A stretch of 64,000 nt of DNA, taken from the NCBI GenBank assembly GCA_037013495.1, contig CM072809.1, positions 8,131,001-8,195,000 of the forward strand, in the 5' to 3' direction. Positions 24,921-37,621 of this stretch are shown here, piece after piece. Each line of letters begins with the position of its first letter. Position 1 is the stretch's first letter. The notes beneath the pieces were generated by a model. That model saw only the letters and a program-made list of their open reading frames with translations, searched no databases and was not told the DNA's origin. Source of the DNA: Hippophae tibetana. Its lineage: Eukaryota > Streptophyta > Magnoliopsida > Rosales > Elaeagnaceae. The translations under genes and the position numbers were made by a program.

Positions 24921-27170
24921 GGTGAAAAAGGATCTCTCTTCCTTAGCTCTGAATGTTTTTTTTGGGGGCCTTAGAAATTGTACTTGTAGTTCATATTTTG
25001 AAGTTTGAACCCTCTTTCTTACAATGAATATATATATATATATCTTTTAAAATTTAACAACTAAAGATATATAAGAATAAGATCTTTAAAGTGAAAAACA
25101 ATGGTTAGATTTGGATTAATATGACCTTTGTGGCTTACTGCAGGTTTATTTTACCATATACGAGCAGCTGAAAAGCTTACTTGGTGCTGGTGGTTAGTTT
25201 TGACTGTTTATCATTTATATTTGTTTTGACTATTTACATATTTGAATGCTAATTTAATCTCGTTTAGTCATTTTTCTTGTTTAATCATGCATATACGTTA
25301 TACTCACATATTTTTTTCCTAAACATGCGATGATTTTTGGCCATATTGCATGAGTAGAGGAGAATCATAGTCTCTCTATTGGTGCTAATATGGTGGCTGC
25401 TTCCGGTGCTGGAGCTGCAACAATTACTGCTACAAATCCACTTTGGGTTGTCAAAACAAGGCTTCAGGTGCGTCTTTCAAAAGTATTTCTCCGATTATTG
25501 TTGTATGTATTCACCTTTAGTGATCAAATCCTAATCCCTGTGAGTCAACCGTCAACCTGTTCCAATGTGTTTTGTGACACAATGGGTTTATATTACTTTG
25601 TTATTTTTTTGTCAGCATTATTATTTAAGTTAGTCTTACATCTGACATAAGTTTGTTATTTTAGTTTTTATCAATTTCTATGTAGAGCTCCATAAAACAA
25701 CTGCTAGACAGTGGATATATCGTAGATAGAAATGGGAATGATTTTGGGGGGTATTAATTGTCATTTTTCATTGTTTGGCTGTGTGCAACAGTGGCTGTTT
25801 GCAAAAAGTGAGGAACGGGTAAAGAAAATGAATCCATAAGAAAATCAGCTAGAATTATAAGAGATTAAGAGTTAATCCAAAGGTGTTGATTATTAAAGCC
25901 ACAAACTTTAAATGTAAAAGATAATCATCCATATAGTTTGCCTTATCATTATACTTTACCATAATTTTCATCTGTTAGATAATTTGACTGAAATCTATTC
26001 ATGCTTTGAGTATAATTATCTCCTTTTCTTCATCAGACTCAAGGAATGAAACCAGGTGTGGTGCCATATCGGAGTACCCTTTCTGCTCTTAGGCGAATAG
26101 CACATGAGGAAGGCATCCGTGGGTTGTATAGGTTTGTATCGATTATTATTACTAAATATAGTCTGCTTATTTCTTCTTGGAAATTGGTTTTGAGTAATGT
26201 TTATATTCTGTGTGATCAATAGTGGATTAGTCCCTGCTTTGGCTGGTATCAGTCATGTCGCCATCCAATTCCCCACATACGAGAAAATAAAATTCTACTT
26301 GGCTAGTCAAGGTAATGTTCTGGACCTCAAGTATTTCTAAACTCCATAACAAATATTTATACTGACTGGGCGATTGCATGTCAGATAACACCACAATGGA
26401 TAAACTAACTGCACCTGATGTTGCCATAGCCTCGTCTGTCTCCAAAATTTTCGCATCCACATTAACATATCCACATGAGGTAAAGCACTTGAAAGTATTC
26501 TTTAAATTTTATCCTATTTTATGCTCTGTGAAAGTTTTAGATCCTTTGATTAAAATGAAAGTTTTTCATCATTTCTTTTGAGATCACAGAGGTGTCCTAT
26601 TAAATATTTTCCGCATGACCTTAACAACAGGGAGATAAATTCTTTCTACTGGTTATGAGAAAATGATGACTCGTGCATGCCTTCTCTCTTTTCTATGATT
26701 TTCTTTGCGCCTCATTATGTCTCCTGAATATTGTTGTTTGGAATATTTTTTTAGATAATTCTTAAAAATTAAATCCTTGCATAATTATCTAAGAAGGACT
26801 AAAGTTCCTAGGTTAGAAATCCATGATTATATTTTACAGATTAGTGTCTTGCAATGTTTGAAGCTCTTTGATTGTTTGTGTGACATAAACTGACTAGAAT
26901 AACCACGAAACATATTGAATAAAATATCACGTACTGATCACAATTTACTGTTGACTATTATTTCAGGTGGTGCGCTCAAGGCTTCAAGAACAAGGTCATC
27001 ATTCTGAAAAGCGATATTCTGGTGTAATTGATTGTATCCAAAAGGTGTTTCAACAAGAGGGTGTACCTGGATTTTATCGTGGCTGTGCAACAAACCTTTT
27101 AAGGACTACTCCGGCTGCTGTAATCACGTTCACCAGCTTTGAGATGATTCACCGTTTTCTTGTTACTTGA
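23826..27170 (+). CDS. NDT1: Mitochondrial carrier family NAD+ transporter (NDT1/NDT2 type)
   Basis: A six-helix carrier (SLC25/MCF) that imports NAD+ in exchange for ADP or AMP; Arabidopsis NDT1 and NDT2 are the closest relatives I recall. Exons are 23826-23895, 24096-24191, 24329-24435, 25144-25192, 25358-25467, 26037-26131, 26223-26311, 26385-26479 and 26967-27170. All introns are GT-AG and the product is 304 residues. The three carrier signatures are [10 protein letters not shown] (33-42), [10 protein letters not shown] (135-144) and PHEVVRSRLQ (235-244), each followed by the GxxGLYRG-type block. The second signature has Trp in place of the acidic residue, as is typical of the NAD/folate/FAD carrier branch. 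The start was chosen because [11 protein letters not shown] aligns with the NDT N-terminus and no in-frame upstream ATG adds conserved sequence. The carrier fold is certain; NAD+ as substrate is inferred from similarity, and NDT1 versus NDT2 is less certain. Confidence 0.92.
24885..24917. repeat. (CT)n microsatellite in NDT intron 3
   Basis: About 16 CT dinucleotides within the third intron of the carrier gene. Confidence 0.95.
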
Positions 27171-27533
27171 TCCCTTCTGCTCAACAACCTCACACATTGT
27201 GAAGATGAGTATGCTAGAATGAGGATATAGTGGTAGTCAAAGCAAATTCCTCCATATCTGAGCTAACCAAGCCAGACCGAAAAGGGAATGTCTTAATTTA
27301 TATATTTTAATTATTTTGGTAGCTCATACCAACAATTTAATATATGTAGCATCTTTTCCATGTAGCAACGCACTAGGAATACCACATTTTCTCATACTGA
27401 TAATGACGATAAAAGTGGATATCAATATACACTTAAAACTGCCACATTGTCTCATTCCTCGTGTTTGTTGGAGCATATTCTCTTGGTTAATTGTGGAAAG
27501 AGTATGCTCAGAACAACCCACGATAATCATGTA

Positions 27534-28132
27534 TAGGGGTAATCAAATAATATAATCAATCCGTTTAAATTGAGAAATTTGATTTGATATAAATCTATAT
27601 CGGATTGAGATTTGATCAGATTGATAAATTTTATAATCAGATTTGGATTGAAAACTATATAATCTATTTGTATTTGGATCGGATTCGAATTTGAATTCGA
27701 ATTAATAGATTGTATAATATGTTCTATTCTATCCAGATTGGATTATTAATAAATTATAAAAAATACATAATTTATTTTATAAAATATTGTATTTAAATAT
27801 TATGTATGTCATAATTATATTATATTATAATTTTAACTTAAAAATAAATATAAATGTTTTTAATAATTTTATATATATATTTTTATTCTTTTGATTTTTT
27901 TAGTTATGATTTAAATAATAATATTTGTTATAAAAATATCAATTTAAAATTTAAATTTGTATATACAGTATTTTATATATAATAATAATTCATAAATAAA
28001 ATTCAATATCAATTTATTTATTTTAAAAAATACAATTTATTTAGATTTGGATTGAAAATCTTAAAATCAGTTTTGATTGAATCGGATTTGCATCGATTAA
28101 AAAAAGCAATTTCGATTTGCTGATTAACCCTA
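27534..28132. mobile_element. hAT-like MITE (non-autonomous DNA transposon)
   Basis: A 599-bp AT-rich segment ends in imperfect terminal inverted repeats, TAGGGGTAATCA at the left and the complement of TAGGGTTAATCA at the right. It is flanked by an 8-bp direct duplication, ATCATGTA at 27526-27533 and ATTATGTA at 28133-28140 (7 of 8 identical). An 8-bp target duplication with TAGGG ends is characteristic of the hAT superfamily. The interior has no coding capacity but repeats GATTTGGATTGAAAA-type words near both ends. Confidence 0.7.
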
Positions 28133-30830
28133 ATTATGTATTTTGTTTCGTTAAACCAGGAGTTCCATCATCGATAGAACGGTTCATATACATTTTCATT
28201 TTCCCAAATTGGCTACCCCAGTAGAATTTTCTTGAGAAAGTTCCGACTTCTTTAATGAAAAATTCTGTAGGCTTGGATTTTTTGGATAATTTCATGAGTG
28301 ATGCTGTCAATTCTAGTGACAGAAGTTGTGTTAGTGTCTACCAAGTATCTCAAAGTTTAGACATATCAAAACTGTTTCAATTACGGGTTTTTCTTGTCAG
28401 CTTTGTCGAGTTACGAAGCATTTCCATTTGGGATTGTGTAAAACCAAGCACATGGAGTTTGGGCTGAAAGCAAAGTTAATAATACTGATTAGTTGGGTTG
28501 GGATACACATTTAATCATGGACTGGATCCCTTTTGACTCAGTTTGGAAAGAGAGGAGAGACCATGGAGATTGAAACTTCTCCACAATTCTGCTCTACTTT
28601 TGTTTTGTAAAGTTGGGTTAATTGTCTGGATCAAATGAATTTGAGTGATTAGCCAATTGTCTAGTTGCACAAGTTGTTTATTCTTGACAACAAACTCCAA
28701 TACATCGTTTCTAAGATAGGACATTCTCTGTCAGTTATAGTTTTATCATAGTACTGCATGTCTCTTATTAGGACATACTCCTACACTTTGGAAGCTAATT
28801 TAGGACTAGAAATATATCTGGACAAAAATAATCCGTCTCTCTTTCCAGACTATAACCAACTACCAAGCCTAGGTAATGTTAGGATGATAAACTAAACGAC
28901 AACTCATTGGTGCTGAAAAAGTTTGTTATGAACTTTATCTTCACTTTTGATTAGATTAGCTAAGAATAAATCAATAAGCCCTTTCTTAGATGTTCTTCCC
29001 CCTTTTCCGGATAGACAACTAGATTTGATGTTATCTTAATATATCAGAACCAATGCATTGGATTCTTTTGCTGTGGTCCAAGTTTCATGACATTACATAA
29101 TCCAAAAGAACATTTTGATTCAATTACCATTACCTAATTGCTCGCTTGACCCAAATGCATAAGAAAAAGAAGAGGGGTCTTGTAGTATTATATCTTCTTT
29201 CAGTACACTTTTAATTGTTTTTGGGTTGTTAATGAAAGTGTTTCACCGTATAAACTTAAGTTGTATCAATATTACATTTATACATTTTTACACTGGGTTT
29301 TATGGGGTTTGAATATAGAATCTTCTACTTTAATATTATATTATAATCTATTTATTACCAATTCTCAGCTTAAACTTAAAACGTTATGATATAAACCCAG
29401 GTTATATTTGTATATTTATACATTTTACAATTACGGATGGAAATATAGATCAGAAACAAACCCTTCGTCATGCCTTCATCATAATGTGGTCGGTTCAAAA
29501 GTACTATAGAGCTACCAAAAGATACAAAGAGTGCTAAGCGCTCATGATTTTATTGGAAATGCTTCATGTCCCACCTCCACCATTGAAAAGGAAAAACAAA
29601 TCGACTTTTGATAATTATATATTTTTTCTTTATCTTTATATATATATATATATATATCAGTCACTTTTTCTTTTTCCTTAGTTGTTGTAATCTAAAATAA
29701 ACCAAATCATCCAACAACAAGCATTTGCAATCTCAGCAACTAATTATTACCTACTTGGCTACTAGTAAGTTTGATCTGTTAACAAATTGTTATTACTTGA
29801 AAGAAAAGGCTCTTATTTTCTAATATAAAGTTATTTTTCTTTCTAATTTTACTTGATATATTTTGATGGTAGAGGTGTGTGTTGTACCTTTCCGGGAGGG
29901 GCTATGATCCTTATTTTCCGTCCAAAAAACAAATTACAACTCTAGACAGCCAAAATTATTACAATGATCATTGACAGAGACATGTAGGAATATGTATTCT
30001 TTTACTGTGTGTGTCGTCATTTAAGTGAACTCTAAGATTAACTTTCAAAAGCCTTTTTTTTTACCGCAAGTCAAGTAGGATATCTTCGTTGCAATTATAA
30101 AAAAAACACAAATTAAAGATAACAACTTAAAAGTTGGCTTAGAAGGAGCCACCAACCAATAACAAGTATTCAAATACAATCTCATAATAAAACAGATCAA
30201 AATTATTAGAAATTTAAACTTAATTTTAAACCCAAAAACTAGCTCGTGAATTAAAAGATTGTATACTGTTGTTTTATTCTTAAACAATGTGTGACTTTAA
30301 CAAAAAATATTAAATAAATGTTCTCTTATTAGAGTAAATTAATATGGTTAAAGCATAGCATTACTACGAAGAAAAAATCATAACCCAATTAGATTAAGCT
30401 TGAGGACAAATATCAACTAGATTAACCTAACTAAATGACCCTTGTTTTATTATAAACTTGTTTGTTTTTAAATAGGTGGGGGTTTAATTCATGCTATTTG
30501 GCTTTGGGATGATGGCGCGTGTTCATCACTATATTGTCGTTTTCAGGAGGAAATAAATCTGAAAACTGATGTAGCAGAAAGTGATGTTGAACCTACAATT
30601 GAATTCATGAAATTGACCTAATCATATGTTATACGCATCATCGTTTTTGGATGGGCTCACTTAAACATGTGACTTTCATAAAAGGTATAATTACTTATTA
30701 CCTTTACGACTTTTGGCACTCTATAGTAAGATTATAAACTTATAATCTTTCTTTGATTAGTTTTCTGTAAATAAAGGAATAATTATCGACTCAATAAGTT
30801 TTCTTAATTTCCAGAGCTTTAACAAGTAAA

Positions 30831-30861
<31 letters not shown>
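30831..30861. repeat. (ATT)n microsatellite
   Basis: Ten ATT trinucleotides in tandem in the gene-free interval. Confidence 0.95.
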
Positions 30862-30862
<1 letters not shown>

Positions 30863-33800
30863 TAATAAAGAAGTAAAATAATTGTAAGCAAATTACAGTC
30901 TGTTTGCCAAAATGGCAACACGATTCCCTGAGCTTCAGTGAACCATAATTCATTTATTCATAACCTTTATCATTCATTCTCCAGCTAATTACTAAATATA
31001 CTTATGTTATTAACTAAGAAATAATTGCTTTGTTAAAAAACAAGTAACAAGTGTGTCTTTTACGTTGTTTAAAAATATACCTTCTTCCTTTTCTATCTGG
31101 AAAGCCGATAGAGAGATCATTACCATCCTTTCTCTTTTTTCTTTTTTTTTTTCTTTTTCTTTTTTTTTTTCTTTCTTTTTTGAGATAAAGGAAAAGTATT
31201 ATCTTGAAATAATAAATTATTATTAGCTATTAAGAGAATTCCATTATAATCTGCCTTCAAATTATATTTTTTTTTCCAATTCTATATATATATATATATA
31301 TATATAACCACATTTATTTTTGTATTTACAATCTCCCATGTCTATTCGATCATTTGATCTCTTCTAACTGTTGTGACCTCAGCGCTACTCAAACTTGTAA
31401 TAAATAGCAAGTGACAGGAGAGCTATCGCCTATGAAATTGGGTTGAATTATGGCTCATAGTTTGATAAAAAAATATATATATATAATTTTTAATAATTGT
31501 AAGATAAAATAATATATTTAATATTCTCTACCTTTTTCTATAAAGTTATTATTATCATATAAAAATAAAATAATTAATATAAATTTAAAAACTATCTTAT
31601 ATTTATCTATTATATAAAATATATTTTTATTTACCATCAAATAATTTATAATATAAATTTTAATTAACATCGGTACATATATAAAATAAATTCTAAATTC
31701 GATGATTCTCTAATAAATTTGTCGTGTAGATGCCTTTAACAACTAATATATAAAATTATTTTATCAATTATAAGTATTAAAAAAAAGGTTTTCTTTCGCT
31801 AGTAGCAAAGCAAGATAGTCCTACAATAGATTACGACACGTGTACAAATTTTAATGAACAACCGCTATTTTATCAGTATTCGAGTTGCTCGTGAGTGGGT
31901 CCCAATAAAGACGCTATTTACAAAAGGTGGACCTTAACTATGTCCATACCTGTAGGTTCGGTGCCGGACCATCCATTTGAATTTTTTTAACGTTGAAGCT
32001 ATGTTCTAGGTATTTTGATTTAGAGATTTATTTGTTAGAGTGCACCAGCATGTCAATTTATTTTCTTACTCTTACTACTCTATTTACATATTAATTTAAT
32101 TTAAAATTAATTAATAATTTTTTAACACCAGCTATTATTATAAAAAAAATGATTTCATCTATAATAAAATTTTACAAAATGTTGGCTAAATGTTTAAAAT
32201 ATAATTTTTTTACTTGAATAAAAGTCAAATATTTCTCAACAATAATGATTTTTTTTATCAACTAAAATATTAACTTCCCAAATGTAATTCCCAAATCTAG
32301 AACCACTTTTTTTTTTTAACAAAACATTATTTTCTTACATAAAAAGTTAGATATAAACACAATTATATATCTATAAATTGGTAGACACGTAGAGACGTAG
32401 TGTTAATTCATATCATATATTTTTATTATTAAAAAATTTAATATATTATTTTATTTCAAATATCATTTAAATTAAATTATAATCATTTAAATTTATTCAA
32501 TGTTATAACGTCATACATTATTATTATGTTGTCCTATGTGATTTTTTAAATTTCACTATTTTATTTGACACACACGTTTCATTGTTTTATTAATCATATA
32601 TATATATATATATTCACTATCGGATCAATTTCCATTACTTTTCAAAGACCATATATTAGGACTTCATTACTTTTCTTTGTCTTTTCAAAATTTAACATAA
32701 TGTATAAATAATATAAAATATTTAATTTTAAAAATATAAGTCTTATAATACTTATAAATATTACAATAATATATTTTTTAATCAATATAAGATATTCTTT
32801 TATACACTAACATTTTTATTTTTTTTAAAGTATAATTTGTTTGAGATTTATAAAAAAAAAAACACTTCGTGTTTTTAATCTATTTTTATTATATTTTAAA
32901 TCTAAGTGGGTTATTTATTTTTCTTCTTTTTATAAAGTTCATTATTGTTATTACAAGGTATTTTAGTTTTTTTAACTCTAAAATTATGATATTATATAAA
33001 AAATTATGAAAATCATGAATCTTTTAATCTTAAATCTTTAACCCAATGAATTAATACACCAAAAAATTATATAAATTATATTATAATATTATCTTTAATT
33101 AATATAATAAATAATGTATCATAATTTTATTTCATAATACATATAAATCATATGTTTGGTAAGGACACATAAAATCATTTTATTTACATCCAAAAATATT
33201 TTTATCTTTTTTAAAAATTATTAGTTATGGATTTGTACAGATAAATGATGATACAAGAGTATGGTGACTAAATATATTAATTTTAAAATATATAATTAAT
33301 GTATTTTAATTTGTTCATGTTACCCATTAAAAAACAATTATAATTTTTTTAAAAATATTTAAAGATTAGGAATTAAGTAGTCTTATTTTACAATAAAATT
33401 ATTTTTTTAATACATAATGATTTGATGAATTTTTATTTTATTGATTTAATTATTCTTATATTTTTCATTTGAATAAACAAAATATAATTTTTTTTTAAAA
33501 TATACCTATAAATAAAATTTAAACTCTATAACTTAAACATATTTAAATAAGTTTACCTGGTTGAGTTATAATTTATTTTCTCTAATTTATATATTTTATA
33601 CATTAAAACATATACGATTAAATCCCATCTAAAAAAATTCTCACTAGGCCAATGTTTGATATGAAAATAACAACTGCAATTTAAGTTGTCAAAATATTTT
33701 TCTTTTAACAAAAGAACAAGATAATCGAGTTGGTAATTGTTTTCAACAACCATGCTAGCTGAGGGAGACACGTTCCCTAGCAAGCAGTGGATAATTTTAA

Positions 33801-36800
33801 ACTATTATTTATTTATTAGATGATCGATGAGATTTATGGTTTGCTTTCAACTTTAAAAATAAAAAAATTCTTACTTAAAAAAAGTATTCAACTTCTTACT
33901 TAATTACCCAAGACTATATAGCTAGGTTTGCCATATGTGGCATTGACTACCATCTCGTTGCTTTGAATCAATGGATTCTGCATTAAATACTACAAAAAAG
34001 TTGTGGGTTGCCACTTGCCATTAGGTACAAAGTTTTCAATATCATGTTGAAACTTTGGCTCAAAGTCAAGTTAGTATAAAAAGATAAGATAACCAAAATG
34101 CAGATTGAAGTATCTGCAGCTTCAACTACAAAAGACCTGCAATTAATATTGTGCTTAATTAGATGGATGCCAACGTAGGATATTTAATATATATTATCGA
34201 TCCAAATTCACCGGAATACTTTGTCACTATTGTAACTCTTAAGAACATGATTGATATAAATATTTAAGTTAATAACCATAATTATTGCGTATAAATTTTG
34301 AATATATTTGGATAATATATTTAGTTTTAAAAAATTAAATCTTAACATATTTTTTATTATATTGTATTATTTAAAATATTTACTTTAATTTTTATTTTTA
34401 ATTAAATTATTATATTTTTTAAGTAAAATAAAAGATATAAAAATAAAAATAAATAAAATTATATCTAATTATTTAAAATATTATGTATTTTATTATTAAA
34501 ACTATATTTTTATATATAATTATACGTATATAAAAAATAATATTAGTATATGTTTAATTTCGATTAATTACAGTTTTTATATTATAATAATCATTTATGT
34601 TTTACATATTATCAATTACAATTATTTTAAAAAAAATTATTAAATTTATATAATTAATCATAATTTTAATAATGTCCAGGTGGATAATTATAATTTTCTT
34701 TACTAATTAATGAAATTAAAGTGCTTAAGAAAAAAAATTATAAAAAAGAAGCGTTCAAGCAATTGAATCTAGGATAAAACGCACGATCATAGTAAGCAAA
34801 ATCCCACCTAATGTGTAACTTTTTCAAAACATCAAAAATATTAGTATTGAATAAATTTATATTTAAATTTATACTAACATCTATTATAATATAACACATA
34901 ATTAATTTTTTTAAAAAAATAAATAATTTTTATTATTTTTAAAATTATTTAATTATATGAAATAATAATTAATATAATTATATTTTATAGCCTAAGATTG
35001 AATTTATTTGATAATTTGATTAATTTATGGCCATGGCCGGCAAAATTAATAATTGTATCCATTAATCTAAACAGCATATTGGTATTACTCCAAGTCGCAA
35101 TGTACAATCTCTATCACAATATATATATTTATTGGAAAATCAAACTAAACGAAATTATACTTGGACTTCCAATTATTAAAAAATAATAAATAATATTAAT
35201 TCAATAATTATCTGGTGTAATTCCCTTGCATTACTTTTAATGTGTTATTAGTTCTATATTAATATGTAATAAATATATAAATAAAATTATCTTAAAACAT
35301 AAAGAAATTTACATAAAATGATGATTGCGTGGAAATATTTGTCAACTATTTATATCATAGAGTAAGTAAACAACAATTTTGGGGTTTGGTGATACTTGAT
35401 TTTTTTTTTCACAATCCGAAAATATTTTCATTATACTATTTGATAAAATAAAAAATATTTTAAGACTTTGTTGTTGTATGGTAATAGATGATATTTGAAA
35501 GTTGAAACAGCATTTGTTTTTTTGAGTTTTTGATGGTAATTTTATGAAGAAAAAATATCTTCAATTGGAACATGTCGAAAAAAGTTTAATAATTTATTTT
35601 TATTATAAATAAAATATTTAATAAATAATAAATAATAAATAAAATTTTGAGTTAATAAAAAAAATAGAAATAATTTATATTTATATAATACAAAAATATA
35701 TTTAATAATAAATATATTTTTTTATAACAAATAACTTATCAAAAATTTATTATAAATTAACTTAAAATAATAATAATAAATTATAAAATAATTACAAAAT
35801 TTTAAATTATTAAAAACTTTACTAAATAGTTACAATAATTTTTATGAAAAATTATTAACATTTTAATCAAACAATTTTATAATAATTTTTAAAGTTATGA
35901 AAAACTGAAAATTATAAAGTATTGTGATATTCAATTAATATCATAGGATATTTGTAAATAATTTTTTAATTATAAATAATTATCATTTTCAATAAATTTA
36001 TATTTATTTTTTATTTTTTAAAATAAATTTTTAATATATGATATGATAAAATAGATTTATGTATTTAAAATTAATTATAAATTTATAAGATATTAATATT
36101 TTTTATGTTTATAATAAATATGCTTTGCAAAATAATGGTTACATTTTTTTTTGAATAAAATAGATTAAAAAATGAGTTTCAAATTTAAAGTTATAATTTA
36201 TCTATTTTAAAACTAAATTATACTTGTGCTTTTTTTTATAACAATTATACTATATGTAATCTTTATACACAAAATCCCTAATTATATTGCACTATAGTTA
36301 TTATTATGAAAATCCAATGATATTAAACAAAAGGAGTGTAATTTCAATTATGCAAGCACATTATTCTCGTATTAATTTAAATACTGGAAATTATTGATAG
36401 ATTTTACTTACACGTGTTATAAATAGATAAAAATTAAATAACAACATAATATTTATAAAAAAAAATAATAAATCAATAATTTTAAGATATTTTAATCTAT
36501 TAAAATTTAATATTAAAGGATAAAAATTTAACTTAAACTTAATTTAATTAAAAGAAGTTTATAAATTTTTAAATTAAAAGAAATATCTTTTTCTTATATA
36601 ATGTAATAACAATATATAAGTTAGATATATATAATATTAGAGACAAATATAGGCGTCATTTAGTTATGTTAGTTAAATCACTCTAACATCTTTATTATTT
36701 ATTATAATAATTAAGTTATTTTATTATAAAATATGGACTTAAAATTGAAAACCAAAACTTTAAATTTTTTTATTTTTATTGGTTTTGTACTTATTGTTGT

Positions 36801-37435
36801 TTATGTTAAAAAAATTCTATAAAAAGATATACATTTATCAATTAATTTTTTTTAAGAAAAATTATAAAAAAAAATAAAAAATTAATAATTTGTTATTGTA
36901 TTGTCATTTTTTAAAACAACATAACAAAATAACTAAATAGATTTCTTTAATATAACTAAAAAAATTACAATGTAACTCATTTATAATATCATTTTTATAA
37001 TTATAAATTTTGTTTCTATTATATTTTTTTCTTTTTCTTTTGCTAAGATAAGAAATTAAGATGTTTTTTTTTATTCTAGAGGAATTGTTTTGCTAGAAAT
37101 TCAAAGTTGGTCAAACAAACTTTTTTTTTAATATATATATATAATTATTTTCTTTATTTTTAAAAGCAAGAGAAATTGTTAGTTTGAGATGGAGAGGTTC
37201 GGAACAGGTTCGGGCAGTAGTGGAAGGAGAGAGGGGGCGCATAAAGTAGGGAGGGAGGGAGAGAGAGGGATTAAGATACAGAGATAGCTTGGTTCTGCTA
37301 CTTTGGAGGTTGGAGAGAGGAAACCAAAGTTAATAAATCATCAAAGAAACAAAGAAAGAAAGCAAACTGATTATAGAAAATGGGAGTCTGAATTGGTAAT
37401 AAAGATATTTAATTATCATCAAAACCCCATTCTCG

Positions 37436-37457
37436 GTCTCTCTCTCTCTCTCTCTCT
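37436..37457. repeat. (CT)n tract upstream of the kinesin start codon
   Basis: A pyrimidine run about 165-185 bp before the ATG. Such Y-patch or CT tracts are common in plant core promoters and leaders; a similar run lies upstream of the ERS1 gene. Confidence 0.9.
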
Positions 37458-37621
37458 ATCTCTCCCTCTCCCGTGTCTCTGTTTTTTTTATCTTCCAGAT
37501 TTTTCTACGTGGGACTATTCAAAGAGGCACTGAAAAGATAAATTTTAAGACATTTGATTGTTCAGGTTCTGAGGTGTACTTAAGGAATTGTTGGTCTGTT
37601 GGTCTGGCTGTTTGAGAATCA

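Larger units (their letters stand above)
28133..37621. other. Long AT-rich gene-free interval
   Basis: 9.5 kb without any frame I can assign. The 28.2-29.2 kb part has more even composition but no recognisable protein. The rest is extremely AT-rich, with (AT)n runs near 29638-29657, 31285-31305 and 32598-32612, an (ATT)n run at 30831-30861 and a long T/C-rich tract at 31131-31180. The last ~450 bp is GA- and CT-rich and is the likely promoter and 5' UTR of the kinesin gene, with a (CT)n run at 37436-37457. Confidence 0.55.

Noticed and set aside
28255-28467. 70-codon frame in the gene-free interval
   Set aside because: No start context, domain or neighbouring exon supports it.
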